A program made the position numbers and the translations under genes. Under the pieces are notes generated by a model that had not been told where the DNA came from, did no database searches, and saw only the letters and a list, made by a program, of their open reading frames with translations. 64,000 bases of DNA. Source: Deltaproteobacteria bacterium (lineage in GTDB: Bacteria; Myxococcota_A; UBA9042; PHBI01). The stretch covers positions 858,501 to 922,500 of the forward strand of contig JACKFA010000002.1 of the NCBI GenBank assembly GCA_020632715.1, given 5' to 3'. Below, piece after piece: positions 7,663-18,900 of the stretch. How positions within the stretch are numbered: the first letter of the stretch is position 1; the number at the start of each line of letters is the position of its first letter.

Positions 7663-10206
7663 ATGTCCAGCTCAAGGTTGCCCTGGGTAGCTCTCCTCGG
7701 CCTGCTCGCCGCGTGCTCGTCGGGAGAGGGGGCCGCCGAGCTCAAGCTCCTCGACGCCTCGCGCGGGGTGTCGCTGCTCGCCGACGCCGTGACCGGCACC
7801 TCGCCTGGCGACGACGCCGACGCCACCAGCGTCGACGACACCGCGGGCCCCGGCGACGGCACCGCGCCGCGCGACGTCCTCGGCGAGACGGGGGCTGTGT
7901 GCGCGACCGGCGCCGACTGCGCGTCCGGCTACTGCGTCGCGACGGCGGACGGCATGCAGTGCGCGCGCCTCTGCCCCGAGACCGGCTGCGACGCCGGTGA
8001 GACCTGCGCCGAGGCCGGTGACGAGGCCGCGATCGCCTACGTATGCGTGCCGACTCGGGCGCGCCTCTGCCAGCCGTGCGAGGTGCACGCCGACTGCTCG
8101 CCCATCCCGGGCCACGAGGGGCCCTGGCGCTGCGTCGGCTACGGCGACGCCGGGCGCTTCTGCGGGATCCCCTGCGACGCCGGCTGCCCCGAGGGCTACG
8201 CCTGCGGGGGCGACGGGCAGTGCCGGAAGAGCGAGGGGCTCTGCGAGTGCGACGCGCTCGCGGAGGCGACGGGGGCGTCGACCGAGTGCCGGCGCACCGG
8301 CGAGGCGGGCGTCTGCCACGGGGAGCGCTCGTGTAGCGCCCTCGGCCTCGGCGCGTGCAGCGCGCCGGAGCCCGCGCCCGACGTGTGCAACGGGGTCGAC
8401 GACGACTGCAGCGGCGAGGCCGACGACGGCCCGGCCGCGGACTGCGGCGACGTCTACGTGTGCGGCGGCGTCCAGGGCTGCCTCACGCGCTGCGAGAGCG
8501 ACGACGACTGCGCGACGGGCCTCGTCTGCGACAGGGACGACCTCGACCACGACGGCGTCCGCGACGAGTGCATCACGAGCGGCGCGGACGGCACCCGCTG
8601 CACCGGCGACGGCGACTGCGACGGGGGCCACTGCGACCACGAGATCTGCTGCAGCGAGGGGCGCTGCTGCGCCGACGACGACGGCTGCGCCGACCTCGAC
8701 GAGGCCCCCACCTGCGACGACGCCGCGAGCTGCGCGGGCTCCCAGCGGGTCGGGCGCTGCGAGGCGTCGCGGTGCCAGCTGCGCGAGGTCGAGAGCGCCG
8801 TCGGCTGCCTCGACGCGATGTGCGCGGGGTCGCGCTGCGAGGGCGCCACGTTCATCGCGCCAAAGCGCTGCGACGACGTCGGCGCCTGCGTGCCCGTCGC
8901 CCCGAACCAGACCTGCGACGACCACGTCGCCTGCACCGTCGACAGCTGCGTCCCCGCCGAGGGCTGCGCGACCGCGCCGCGGACGGGCATCACCGACGAC
9001 GAGTGCTACGGCTTCTCGAACGCGACGCGCGGGGTCGGCGAGTGCCACGACGGCGTCGTGAGCTGCGACGGCGGCGCCATCGTCGGGTGCATCGGCGACC
9101 AGGGGCCCGTCACCGAGGTCTGCAACGGCAAGGACGACAACTGCAACGGCACCACCGACGAGAACGCGGACGCGGGCTGCTCGCCGTACCTCTGCGGCAG
9201 CGGCGGCTGCTACTCGGCCTGCCAGACGGTCGCCCAGTGCGCGCCCGGCTTCTCGTGCAGCAACGGCGCGTGTGTGAACCTCGGGCAGAACGGCGCGCCC
9301 TGCAACGGCAACGGCCAGTGCGCGAGCGGCTACTGCGCGAACGGCTACTGCTGCGCCGCCGGCGCGTGCTGCCACGCCGACGCCGACTGCGCCTTCGCCG
9401 ACGCCGAGCAGTGCCTCGGCGCGAGCGTCCAGGGGTGCACGGGCGTCCAGACGACCGGGAGGTGCAACCTCGGGAACTTCCAGTGCTTCAGCAGCACGAA
9501 CGTGTCGGGCGCGGCGTGCGAGGGCGACACGTGCCTCACCGCGAGCTGCAGCGGGTCGGTGGCGTACGGCGCGCGCCTGTGCGGCGCCGACGGGAGCTGC
9601 CAGCCGGCCGAGGCCGACCGCGACTGCTGGCCCTACGGGTGCAGCGCCGGCGCGTGCCGGACGACCTGCGGCGAGCAGGCGCCGTGCGCGACGGGGGCGG
9701 TGTGCGGGACCGACCACAAGTGCCACGGGAACCGGCCGAACGGGAGCGCGTGCACGCTGTCGGAGGCGTGCGCGAGCAACCACTGCGAGAACGGTTACTG
9801 CTGCACGTCGGGGCGGTGCTGCGGCGGGGACCTCGACTGCAGCACGCTCGACGAGGCGCCGGTGTGCACGAACCCCGGCGAGTGCGTGGGGAGCCAGGTG
9901 CGCGGGCGCTGCACGGCGACGTCCCGGTGCGAGACGACGACGGTCGCGTCGACGGTCGCGTGCGAGGGCAAGTCGTGCGGGTCGTCGAGCTGCGAGAACC
10001 TGTCGGGGCTCGGCATCGTGAAGGAGGGGCTCCGGCGGCACCTCTGCTCGGCGTCGGGGGCGTGCGAGGAGTCGCTCCGGGACTGCCGCGACTTCGCGGA
10101 CGGCGGCGGCTGCACCGAGAACTCCGGGAGCCTCTTCTTCTGCTCGAACTGCTCGCCCTCGCGGACGACGTGCGCCGTGCTCACCGAGCCGTGCCGCTGC
10201 GAGTAG
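7663..10206 (+). CDS. Large Cys-rich lipoprotein with MopE-like motifs
   Basis: The roughly 847-residue lipoprotein has lipobox LAAC and a Gly/Asp/Thr linker. Nearly the whole remainder is built from disulfide-rich modules. Two copies of the putative metal-binding motif CNGVDDDCSGEADDG and CNGKDDNCNGTTDEN (MopE/PF11617 type) are present. A larger module of roughly 130 residues, with cores like CASGYCANGYCC and CASNHCENGYCC, recurs three times. These proteins are common on myxobacterial cell surfaces and may bind copper or calcium. ATGs at 7642, 7654 and 7663 are possible; 7663 is preferred because GAGGGG lies 11 bases upstream and the signal peptide begins there. It is separated from argG by about 130 bp. 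Confidence 0.85.
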   Translation: MSSSRLPWVALLGLLAACSSGEGAAELKLLDASRGVSLLADAVTGTSPGDDADATSVDDTAGPGDGTAPRDVLGETGAVCATGADCASGYCVATADGMQCARLCPETGCDAGETCAEAGDEAAIAYVCVPTRARLCQPCEVHADCSPIPGHEGPWRCVGYGDAGRFCGIPCDAGCPEGYACGGDGQCRKSEGLCECDALAEATGASTECRRTGEAGVCHGERSCSALGLGACSAPEPAPDVCNGVDDDCSGEADDGPAADCGDVYVCGGVQGCLTRCESDDDCATGLVCDRDDLDHDGVRDECITSGADGTRCTGDGDCDGGHCDHEICCSEGRCCADDDGCADLDEAPTCDDAASCAGSQRVGRCEASRCQLREVESAVGCLDAMCAGSRCEGATFIAPKRCDDVGACVPVAPNQTCDDHVACTVDSCVPAEGCATAPRTGITDDECYGFSNATRGVGECHDGVVSCDGGAIVGCIGDQGPVTEVCNGKDDNCNGTTDENADAGCSPYLCGSGGCYSACQTVAQCAPGFSCSNGACVNLGQNGAPCNGNGQCASGYCANGYCCAAGACCHADADCAFADAEQCLGASVQGCTGVQTTGRCNLGNFQCFSSTNVSGAACEGDTCLTASCSGSVAYGARLCGADGSCQPAEADRDCWPYGCSAGACRTTCGEQAPCATGAVCGTDHKCHGNRPNGSACTLSEACASNHCENGYCCTSGRCCGGDLDCSTLDEAPVCTNPGECVGSQVRGRCTATSRCETTTVASTVACEGKSCGSSSCENLSGLGIVKEGLRRHLCSASGACEESLRDCRDFADGGGCTENSGSLFFCSNCSPSRTTCAVLTEPCRCE

Positions 10207-10256
10207 ATGTAGGCGCGCGCGCGGAATCGCGGCGGCGCGCGAGGCGTTGGGCGCCC

Positions 10257-11012
10257 ATGCTGCGCTCCATCCACGTGCTCCTGGCCGTCCTTCTCGGCGC
10301 CAGCCTGGCCCCGCCCGCGCTCGCGGGCGGCTTCTACGACGGGCAGATCCGCTACGATCGCGTCCGCCGGGCGTTCCTCGACCACCGCGAGGCCGTCGAG
10401 AAGGCGTTCGCCGCGGCCGACGCCGCGTGGCCGCCACGCGGCCTCTACCTGCGCGCGTTCAAGCGCGAGGGGGAGCTCGAGGTGTGGGCGGCGGCGGAGC
10501 AGGGCGAGCGGCTCGTGAAGGTGCGGACGATCCCGATCTGCGCGAAGAGCGGCGGGCTCGGCCCGAAGACGCGCTCCGGGGACGGGCAGGTGCCCGAGGG
10601 GTTCTATTCGATCGACCGCTTCAACCCGCGGTCGAGCTATCACCTCTCGCTCGGGCTCGACTACCCGAACGCGGTCGACAAGGCGCGCGCGCGGGCGGCG
10701 GAGGCGCCGCCGGGTGGGGACATCTTCATCCACGGGAGCTGTGTGACGATCGGCTGCCTTCCGCTCGAGGACGGGCCCGTGTCGTGGCTGTACGTGACCG
10801 CCGTGCTCGCGCGCGACGCGGGGCAGCGGCGGATCGGGGTCGTCGTGTCGCCGTGCCGCTTCGGGGCGCCCGTGTGCGAGGGGGCGCTCCTGTCGGACGA
10901 CGCCGAGACGAAGGCCGTGTGGGACGCGCTCCGCCAGGCGGACTCGCTCTTCACGGTGCGCGGGACGCCGCCGAAGGTGACGGCGACGAAGAAGGGCTAC
11001 GTCGTGAAGTAG
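10257..11012 (+). CDS. YafK-type L,D-transpeptidase-fold protein
   Basis: The 251-residue protein has a cleavable signal peptide (cut after ALA, about residue 23) and a YkuD-fold catalytic domain. The active-site motif IHGSCVTIGC has His near residue 159 and the nucleophilic Cys near 167. The N-terminal part (LYLRAFKREGELEVWA) matches the YafK branch rather than classical cross-linking enzymes. YafK (DpaA) of E. coli hydrolyses the peptidoglycan-Braun lipoprotein link, so the activity here may be amidase-like rather than cross-linking. It lies 50 bp after the Cys-rich lipoprotein gene and converges on the next lipoprotein gene with a 24-bp gap. Confidence 0.88.
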   Translation: MLRSIHVLLAVLLGASLAPPALAGGFYDGQIRYDRVRRAFLDHREAVEKAFAAADAAWPPRGLYLRAFKREGELEVWAAAEQGERLVKVRTIPICAKSGGLGPKTRSGDGQVPEGFYSIDRFNPRSSYHLSLGLDYPNAVDKARARAAEAPPGGDIFIHGSCVTIGCLPLEDGPVSWLYVTAVLARDAGQRRIGVVVSPCRFGAPVCEGALLSDDAETKAVWDALRQADSLFTVRGTPPKVTATKKGYVVK

Positions 11013-11036
11013 GGCGCGCGCCCTCGCAGGAGGGGC

Positions 11037-12257
11037 TCAGGGCGAGATGACGACGCCGTCGGGGAGGGACCAGGCCTTGTGGTAGACCTTGTCGCTCCCG
11101 CACTGCGAGCCGTCGCCGAGGGTGAGCGTGACGATGAGCTGGGCGCGCTTCGGGCCGAGGACGACCTGGAGGATGCTCGGGTCTTTGGTGGGCTCGCAGA
11201 GGCCGGCCTCGCGGTCCTCCGGGGAGGGGCAGGGCGGGACGGTCACGGGGAGCGTGCCGAGGACGTGGTCGGTGGTGTTGTCGGCGGCGATGAGGTGCAC
11301 GGTGACGCCGCTGTCGGCGGTCGTGGCGTAGACGAGCCAGCCGTCGAGGGGGGCGCCGAGCGCGACGAGCCAGGCGCTGCCCTGGGTCGCGGGCGAGCCG
11401 AGGGTGGTGCGCTCGATGAGCGACTGGGGCTCGGTGAAGCCGTCCTTGGCGAGCTCGGCGACGAAGCCCCAGGCGGCGGACCAGCGGGCGGCGTCGTCGT
11501 CTTCCGGGGAGCCGAGGGAGCGCTTCTGGGGGCGGGCGAGATCGGGGAGGGCGGCGGTGAGGCCGGAGGTCTCGACGAAGTCGGAGCAGCCGTCGATGGT
11601 GGGGGCGGTGACGAAGGCGACGACGCCGGCGTCGCTGATGCCGAGGGCGCCGACGTCGAGGAGGCCGATGCAGCGCTCGTCGTCGATGCGGGCGGCGTCC
11701 TGGCAGGTCGCGACGAGGGCGAGGGGGCTCGCGTGGACGCGGGCCGGGGTGAGGGCCTCGATGAGCTCGCGCGGGGCGACGCCTTCGGGGTAGCGGCGGG
11801 CGCCGGGGCTGTCGTCGACGCGGTCGACGCCGTCGGGGGCGTCCGGCGCGTCGGGGGCGGGGAGGGCGCGGCCGTCGGCGTCGACGGTGGGCGTCGGGTT
11901 CTGGCCGACGAAGCGGACGACGCAGTGCTGGCTCTCGCAGGCGGCCTCGGGGCGGGTGAGGGCCTCGGGGCTCGAGTCGTCGCAGTCGGGCGGGGCGGAG
12001 GCGGGCTTCGGCGGGAAGGCGAGGTGGGCGTCGTCGAGGCGGTCGCGGCGGACGGCGATGTTGCCGCGGCCGAAGCAGGCGGGCTCGCGCTCGTAGAGGG
12101 CGCAGTCGAAGTCCTGGTAGCAGGTCTGGAGCTCCGCGGCGGTCGGGGCCGTGGCGACCGTGTCGGGAGGCGGCGGCTCGGCCTTGCCGCACGCGAGGAG
12201 CGCGGCGGCGGCGACGAGGAGCGCGGTGGCTGCGAGGGTGGCGCGGGGGGCGTGCAT
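11037..12257 (-). CDS. Lipoprotein of unknown function
   Basis: The 406-residue product has a clear signal peptide and lipobox LLAC and then a Pro-rich stretch. A Cys-containing N-terminal region (about residues 40-120) is followed by a mixed alpha/beta region with a few more Cys. No catalytic motif or known family was recognised. The ATG giving MHAPRATLAATALLV was chosen because it begins the signal peptide; an in-frame TTG lies 10 codons upstream. No good ribosome binding site precedes the ATG. It converges on the L,D-transpeptidase gene. Confidence 0.72.
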   Translation of the reverse strand: MHAPRATLAATALLVAAAALLACGKAEPPPPDTVATAPTAAELQTCYQDFDCALYEREPACFGRGNIAVRRDRLDDAHLAFPPKPASAPPDCDDSSPEALTRPEAACESQHCVVRFVGQNPTPTVDADGRALPAPDAPDAPDGVDRVDDSPGARRYPEGVAPRELIEALTPARVHASPLALVATCQDAARIDDERCIGLLDVGALGISDAGVVAFVTAPTIDGCSDFVETSGLTAALPDLARPQKRSLGSPEDDDAARWSAAWGFVAELAKDGFTEPQSLIERTTLGSPATQGSAWLVALGAPLDGWLVYATTADSGVTVHLIAADNTTDHVLGTLPVTVPPCPSPEDREAGLCEPTKDPSILQVVLGPKRAQLIVTLTLGDGSQCGSDKVYHKAWSLPDGVVISP

Positions 12258-12349
12258 CGCGCGGAGGATAGATCCGGGGCGCCGCAAAGGACAGAATTCC
12301 CGCGGCGTGGGCTCGGCGGCGCGCCAGGGACAGGGAGCGCGGCCGGCGC

Positions 12350-12591
12350 TCAGGGGGCGAGCTCGGCGAGGACGTCGTCGAGGAAGGCGACGAAGGCCCG
12401 CAGATCGCGGTCTACGGCGGGCCAGACGCGGGCCGTCGCGGCGACGCCGCGTAGCCGAGGAGCACCGGGTCGTCCCCTCGCGCGATGCCGTCGGCTCGCC
12501 CTGTCAGATCGGCGCGGAGAGCGTCCACAGCAGGGAGATCGCGCAGCACCTCGGCCCGGAGGCGGAGGAGCGCCGCGCGATCAGTGGACAT
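12350..12591 (-). pseudogene. HepT-like (HEPN) toxin remnant, internally deleted
   Basis: Two ends of a HepT-like protein are visible in different frames. The N-terminus begins at an ATG at 12591 (MSTDRAALLRLRAEVLRD...GDDPVLLGYAA, about 49 residues). The C-terminus is in another frame and reads WPAVDRDLRAFVAFLDDV...LAP before a TGA at 12350-12352. Together they give about 73 residues against roughly 140-150 for an intact protein. The central part, with the usual active-site Rx4-6H, is missing. The start overlaps the stop of the nucleotidyltransferase remnant by 11 bases, the usual arrangement in MntA-HepT pairs. This is a dead gene. Confidence 0.7.
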
Positions 12592-12694
12592 CCTCGCCCT
12601 CGGCCTCGATGTGCTCTCGCAGCGACGCCGGGGCCCGGGTGAGCTCCACCAGGTCGACGGCCTCTCCGAGGAGGCGGCAGAGCTGGTCGACCGG
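12581..12694 (-). pseudogene. MntA-like nucleotidyltransferase antitoxin remnant (C-terminal end)
   Basis: About 36 codons remain, including VDQLCRLLGEAVDLVEL and ASLREHIEAEGEDVH before TGA. This matches the C-terminal third of minimal nucleotidyltransferases (typically VGREVDLVDLRRA...REGRLL), the antitoxin that AMPylates HepT toxins. The N-terminal GSxARG...DSDxD catalytic part is absent. In its place lie the short GC-rich direct and inverted repeats at 12703-12851. It overlaps the HepT-like remnant downstream. Confidence 0.62.
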
Positions 12695-12702
12695 CGGGGG
12701 CC

Positions 12703-12751
12703 GCCTCGCTTCGCTGCGGCGGGGGGTGCCTCGCTTCGCTGCGGCGGGGGG
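12703..12751. repeat. Tandem direct repeat, two 24-bp copies
   Basis: Two identical 24-base copies (12703-12726 and 12728-12751, containing TCGCTTCGCTGCGGCGGGG) lie one base apart. They occupy the place where the N-terminal part of the MntA-like gene should be. They look like intergenic repeat material rather than coding sequence. Confidence 0.8.
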
Positions 12752-12765
12752 ATCTTGCGCCGTAA

Positions 12766-12851
12766 GCCTCGCCTCCCTGCGACCTCCGCGTCCCCGAGTC
12801 GCGCGCTTCGCGCGCTTGGTCGGGGCCGCTCCGGTCTCCGGGAGGCGAGGC
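12766..12851. repeat. 86-bp segment bounded by 12-bp perfect inverted repeats
   Basis: The ends GCCTCGCCTCCC (12766-12777) and GGGAGGCGAGGC (12840-12851) are exact reverse complements. A second small palindrome, GCGCGCTTCGCGCGC, lies inside. The size and symmetry resemble a REP/MITE-like element. No other copy is present in the window. Confidence 0.6.
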
Positions 12852-12862
12852 CCGATTGGAAG

Positions 12863-12897
12863 TAAAAAGGCCCACCACACTGTCGCGTGGCGGGCCT
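12863..12897 (-). terminator. Intrinsic terminator of the giant TSP3-repeat gene
   Basis: On the minus strand the sequence forms an 11-bp stem, AGGCCCGCCAC with GTGGTGGGCCT (one G-U pair), a loop of 8 bases, and then TTTTTA. This is the best textbook terminator in the window and lies about 95 bp after the stop of the large minus-strand gene. Confidence 0.85.
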
Positions 12898-12990
12898 CCC
12901 AGCTGCTCCGGCGCCCCTCAACGCTGGAGGCCGCTGGCTGGTCGGGGGCCGCGACGACTCCGCCGTCGCCGCCCCCTCGTCCTCACCGGA

Positions 12991-15900
12991 TCAGGCCGTC
13001 TCGCGGCGGCGGCGCCAGAGCACCACCGCCAGCGCGAGCATCGCCAGCACCAGGCCCGCGCCCGTGCCGCTCCCCGCGCCCTCACAGCCGAGGCCGCCGC
13101 CCTGCACCGTCACCCGCGGACCCGCGCCCGTCGTCGGCACGCTCTCCGCGTCGTTCGGGTCGCTGTCGATCGCCAGGTCGAACCGACCGTCGTGGTCCTG
13201 GTCCTCGACGCCGTCCGCGATGCCGTCGTCGTCGCTGTCCCAGTCGATGGCGCTCGTCGTCGTCGTCGGGTCCTGGTCCGGCACGAACATCGACAGATCC
13301 GTGTCCGCCGTCTCCGGCGCCGCGAGCCCGCGCTCCGTCCCGTCGAGGATCCCGTCGCCGTCGCTGTCCGGGTCCCCCGGATCCGTCTCGCCCGTGCCGC
13401 CACCGAAGCTGTCCCCGATGGTGTGCTGCCAGGCGCCGTCGCCGTTGCCGTCCTCATGCCCGTCCATGATCCCGTCGTCATCGGTGTCCGCGTCGTTCGG
13501 ATCCGTCGTCGTCGCCGGGTCCACGTCCGCCCGCCAGATCGACACGTCCGTCCCCGCGTACGCCGTGTGGCCCGCGCTCCAGCCGCTCTCGACCGGCGCC
13601 GTCACGCCCACCTCGACGCCGTCGACGATCCCGTCGCCGTCCGTGTCCCGAACCAGCGGGTTCGTCGGCCCGTAGCCCGCCAACGGACCCGTCCCGTTCA
13701 CCTCGTCGCCGTCCGAGATCCCGTCGTCGTCGCTGTCCGCGTCCGTCGGGAAGGTGTCGAGGCCCGCGTCGTACTGCCCGAGCACGCCCTTCGAGAGCTC
13801 GCGGAAGTCGTCGAGCCCGTCGCCGTCCGTGTCCGCCGCCGTCGGATCCGTCCCGAGCCGCGCCTCGAGCGCGTCCGAGAGACCATCGCCGTCCGTGTCG
13901 AAGAGCTCGAGGTCGTCCCCCGGCACGAGCGGGTTCAGCCCGTTCAGGATCTCCGCGCCGTCCGCCACGCCGCCGCCGTCCGTGTCCGCGTCGAGCGGGC
14001 TCGTGTGGTGGTTCAACACCTCCGCCCCGTCGACGAGCCCGTCGCCGTCCGTGTCCGCGACCGTCGGATCCGTCTCGCCCGTGCCGAGCACCTGGCCGTC
14101 ACCCAGCGTGTAGATCGCCTGGCCGTCGCCGTTCGCGTCCTCCATCCCGTCCGGGAGCCCGTCCCCGTCGGTGTCCGCCTTCGTCGGATCCGTCACCGAC
14201 TCCGGGTGCCGGTCCACCGCGAACCACTCCGACGTGATGTCCGTCCCGACGTACGCGATCTGCGCCGGCCCACCGCTCTGGCCCGCCGACAGCGGCGCGC
14301 TCACGCCCGCCTCGAGCCCGTCCGGGAGCCCGTCGCCGTCCGTGTCCCCGAGGACCGGGCTCGTCGGGCCGAACGCCGCGAGCAGCCCCGCCCCATGCAC
14401 CTCGTCGCCATCCGACAGGCCGTCGTCGTCCGTGTCCGCGTCGAGCGGGTTCGAGTCGTGCCCCGCGTCGTAGAAGCGCCGGCTGCCGTAGGCGATCTCC
14501 TCGCCGTCGCTGAGCCCGTCGCCGTCCGTGTCCGCGTCGTACGGATCCGTCCCGATCGCGAGCTCGTCCGCGTCGACGAGCTGGTCGCCGTCGCTGTCGT
14601 CGTCGTCACGCACCGTCGGGTTGCGCTCGCCCGGGTCGAGCCGGCCGTTCCGGTTCACGTCCTCCGCGCCGTCGAGCTGCCCGCCGTCGTCCGTGTCCGC
14701 GTCGCACGGGTTCGTGCGCGTCAGCGGCTCGAGATCGGGGCGGAAGCGCGTGAGATCCGTGAACGGCCCCTCCGGATCGCGGAGACCGAGCTCCGTCCCG
14801 TCCCAGAGGCTGTCGCCATCGGTGTCCGCGTTCGCCGGGTCCGTCTCGCCGCTCCCGACGACGCCGCCCGTGCGGCCGATCGTGTTGTCGACGCGCCCGT
14901 TCTTGTTCGCGTCCTCCGTGCCGTCGAGGAGCCCGTCATTGTCGAAGTCGCCGTTGACCGGGCTCGTCACCGTCGTCGGGTCGAGGTCGATCGCGAAGCG
15001 ACGGGCGCTCACGAGGGTCCCGCCGAACGCGACGTGCGCCGCGCTCGTCGTCGCGCCCGCCGCGATCGGCGCGGTCACGCCGACCTCGAGCCCGTCCGGG
15101 AGCCCGTCCTGGTCGGTGTCCGACACGAGCGGGTTCGTCGGCCCGAAGGGCTCGACCTTGCCGAGGCCGCGCGCCTCGTCGCCGTCCGACAGGCCGTCGT
15201 CGTCGCTGTCCGCGTCGCGCGGATCGGTGTCCACGCCCGCCTCGTACGCCGCCGGGTCGCCCGCGGCGAGCTCCTCGCCGTCCGACAGGCCGTCGCCGTC
15301 CGTGTCGCGCACCATCGGATCCGTCCCGAGCTGCTCCTCGAACGCGTCCGTCAGCCCGTCGCCGTCGCTGTCGAGCGTCCGGTCGCGCGCCACCGTGATG
15401 TCGAGGCTCGCCACGCCACACGCCTGGCCGACCGGCTGCTTCTCGCACAGGCGGAACCAGCAGCGCTCCGTCGCCGGCTCCGAGCCCGCGGAGAACGTGA
15501 TCCCCTGCGCGTTCGCCGAGCAGTGGCCGCCCGCCGTCGTCGTCACCGCCTGCGCGAACGGGCCCTCCGGCGACGCGCCCACCACGAGCGCGTCGAGGTC
15601 CCAGCCGCCGCCGTCGATGTGGCGCCAGTCCGACACCGCGAGGATGTCCGCGATCGGGAACGAGTGCACCGTGCCCGCCGTGAGGCCGGCCTGGAGCCCG
15701 CGCACGAACGGCGGGTCGTTGTACCAGATGGTGACCGTCGCGTCGTCGCACGCGCTCGCCGCCGCGTCGTCGCAGCCGTGGTAGCGGATGACGTAGGTGT
15801 CCGCGGCCTCCCAGTCGGTCGGGATGAAGCGGATCGAGGCCGTCGGCGCGCCGTCGTTCGGCGTCATCGCGACGCCGCCGCCCGCGCCCAGGTCGTCGAT

Positions 15901-18900
15901 GGCGACCGACGTGTTGTCGAGCGCGTCGCCGTCAGGATCGCTGTAGACCGCCGCGATGCTCGTCGTGACGTCGTACGTCCCGGTCATCACCCACACCGTC
16001 TGGTCCTCGATGGTCGGCGGCCCGTTCACGCGGATCCGCACGGTCGCCTCGGCGCAGCGCGTGGCGCTCGCGAGGTCGCACACGCGGTACGTGAAGCTGT
16101 CCTGCCCGACGAACCCGTCCGCAGGCACGTAGGCGAGATCGCGCCCGTCCACGCTGACCTGCCCGCCCTCGGTCGACGCCGCGACGAGGAGCTCGAAGGT
16201 CGCGGGGTCCGCGGCCGGATCGTTCGCGAGGACCGTGTCCCACGAGGTCGTGATGGGCGTGTCCTGGCGCGTCGCGAGCTGGTCGTCGTTCGCGTGGAAC
16301 GCCGGCGTGATCGTGAAGTCCCAGAGCGCGCGCCCGCAGGCCCGCACCGAGCTCGCCGGGCCGCTCGGCCCCGGCAGGAGCTCACACGCCTCGAACCAGC
16401 AGCCGTCGCCCGTCTGCACGCTCGCGCTCGGCGCGACGTAGACGAGGGCGCCGTCCTGGACGAAGCACGTGCCGCCCGCCTCGGTCGCCGCGATCGGCGA
16501 GCCCATCTCGCCCTCGTCGGCGGCCACGGCCGGCGAGTAGAGGTCCCACCCCGGCGCGACCACGCCCTGGCTGCTCGCGTCGAGGATGTCCTGCACCGGC
16601 ACCGTCACCGTCCCCCCGAGGGTCACGTAGCGGTGGCCCGACGAGATCGTCGGCGGGTCGTTGACGTGGACCGTGAAGGTCGCGACGTCGCAGTCGCTCG
16701 CCGGGTTGTCGTCGCAGCCGCGGAGGACGAGCGTGTAGACGCCGCCGCCGCGCGGGTTCGCCGGGGTGATGGTCACGACGCCGCCGCCGACGCTGCCGCT
16801 CGCGCCCACCGGGCCGTCGAGGATCTCGATCGTGGCCGGGTCGAGCTCGTCACCGTCCGCGTCCGTGAAGTCGTCCGCGACCGGCCAGCTCACGCCCGGC
16901 GAGCCGACCTTCACCCACACGTCCTTGTCGCCGATGATCGGCGGCGTGTTCACGGTCACCGTGACCAGCGCCGCGACCGGGCTCTCGTGCCCCTCGACGT
17001 CGCGAACGGTGTAGAAGATCGAGGCGACGCCCGTGAAGTCGGGGGCCGGCGCGAAGGTCGCGACGCCGCCGCCGAAGCTCCACGCGCCCTCGGCGGTCTC
17101 GAGCGTCCCCTGGACGCCCTCCGTCTCGGGGTCGAGGTCGTAGCCGCTCGGGTCGAGCCCGATGCCGGGGTCGTCGTTCTGGCCGATGGCGATCTGCACG
17201 GGCGTCGCCTTGCGCGTGAAGGCCGAGTCCGCGAAGGGGAGCGGGAGCGGGCGCACGTCGACGATGATGAGGGCCCCGTTGCTCACGCCGCCGTACTCGT
17301 CCCCGATGGTGTACTCGGCGACCGCGGTCCCAGCCCAGTCCGAGGCCGGCACCAACGTCACGAAGCCGCCCTCGTCGACCGAGAAGGTGTTGCCCGACGC
17401 GTCGACGAAGATCGACTGGGTCCCCGGCGCGGATGGGTCGAGGTCGATCGTGGTCGGATCGAGCGCGTCGTAGTCGGCGAGATCATTGGACGACACCGCG
17501 ACCTCGAGCGTGACCGGCACGTTCATGACCGTGACGCCCTGGTCGGTGATCGCGACCGGCGCCACCGGCGGGAACACCCTCAGCGTGTCGGTGGCGCTCG
17601 CCGACAGCGGCGAGCCCGCGTAGCTCCCGCTCGCGACGAGCGTGACCGTCGGGTAGGCCTCCGCGCGGTCGCGCCGGAACGCGACCGTCACCTGCGCGGT
17701 GACGAGGTCGTCGGCGACGATCGCGGTCCCCCCCGTGAAGAGCGCGGCGTGCGCGGAGCCGTCGTAGGCGGCGTCGGCGAAGAGGTACGACGTCGAGACG
17801 TCGACGACCTCGTAGCGCCCGGCGCCGAAGACGGCGTCGAGGTCGAGCGTGAGGTTCCGGTCGTCGATCGTGACGTTGCCGGTGTTGTCGCCCCGGACGA
17901 GGAAGGTGGTCTGGTAGGCGCCGCCGCCGACGGGGTAGCCGTCGAGCGCTTCGACGCTCGCCGAGATCGCCGGGGCCCCGCCGGGGCCGAGGACGACGAC
18001 GCTCGTGACCGACGACACCGCGCCGTAGACGTAGGTGTCGACGTAGCGCTCGTTGCCGAAGCCCTCGCCGGTGAAGTCACCCCACGTGTGGGTGAGCGTC
18101 GTCGTGCCGTTCGGCAGCGTGCTGACCCCGCCGAGCGCGGTCTGGTCGTCCCAGTAGAGCGGCGTCGGCGTGGTCGAGCCGTCCGGGTTGGCGCGCGCGA
18201 TGGCGATGCCGTGGCCCGTCGTGCCGCCGGCCGTCTCGGCGTCGCCGGAGATGAAGTGGTACTCGCCGACGCGGAGGGCGAGCTGCACGTCGTAGGAGCC
18301 GTCGACGAGCAGGTGGCCGGCGTTGTCGCGGCCGCTCCAGGTCACGGTGTTCGTGCCGGGGACGGCGTCCCCGAGGAGGAGCACGTCGCCCGCGCCGTAG
18401 ACGCCGTCGTCGTTGGCGTCGACCGTGATGGCGTAGACGCCCGTCACGTTGCTCTGGAACGAGAACGTCCCGGAGTCGCCGACGCCCGGGGTGTCGTTCG
18501 GCGAGAGGGAGCCGTGCGCGCCCTGGTCGTTGACGAAGTCGAACGCCGTCGGGTCGGGGGCCGGGCCCGTCGAGCCCGCCGCGACCGCCGGGTAGCCGAG
18601 GTAGATCGGGTACTGCGGGGTGATCGAGTTCCCGACGCGCTCGACGCTGAGCCCCGAGCTCGGCGCGTCCACGCCGCGGCTGTTCGCGACGATGTCGTAG
18701 TAGTAGCCGGCGAAGTCGTCGAGATCGAGCTTCCACACGTAGTTGGTGCCGGGCGCGCCGCCCGGGACCAGCACGTCGTAGTCGGCGTCGGTGGCCTCGC
18801 TCGCGCCGTAGCCGTTGGCGTTGAACGAGAAGATGTAGGCCCAGAGGCGCCCGTCCGCGCGGCGCGGGTCCGGCGCGACCGAGGTCGAGGACGTGACGGT

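Noticed and set aside
12581..12921. Other minus-strand frames over the repeat region as hypothetical proteins
   Set aside because: They read through tandem and inverted repeats and contain only Arg/Ala/Pro-rich sequence.
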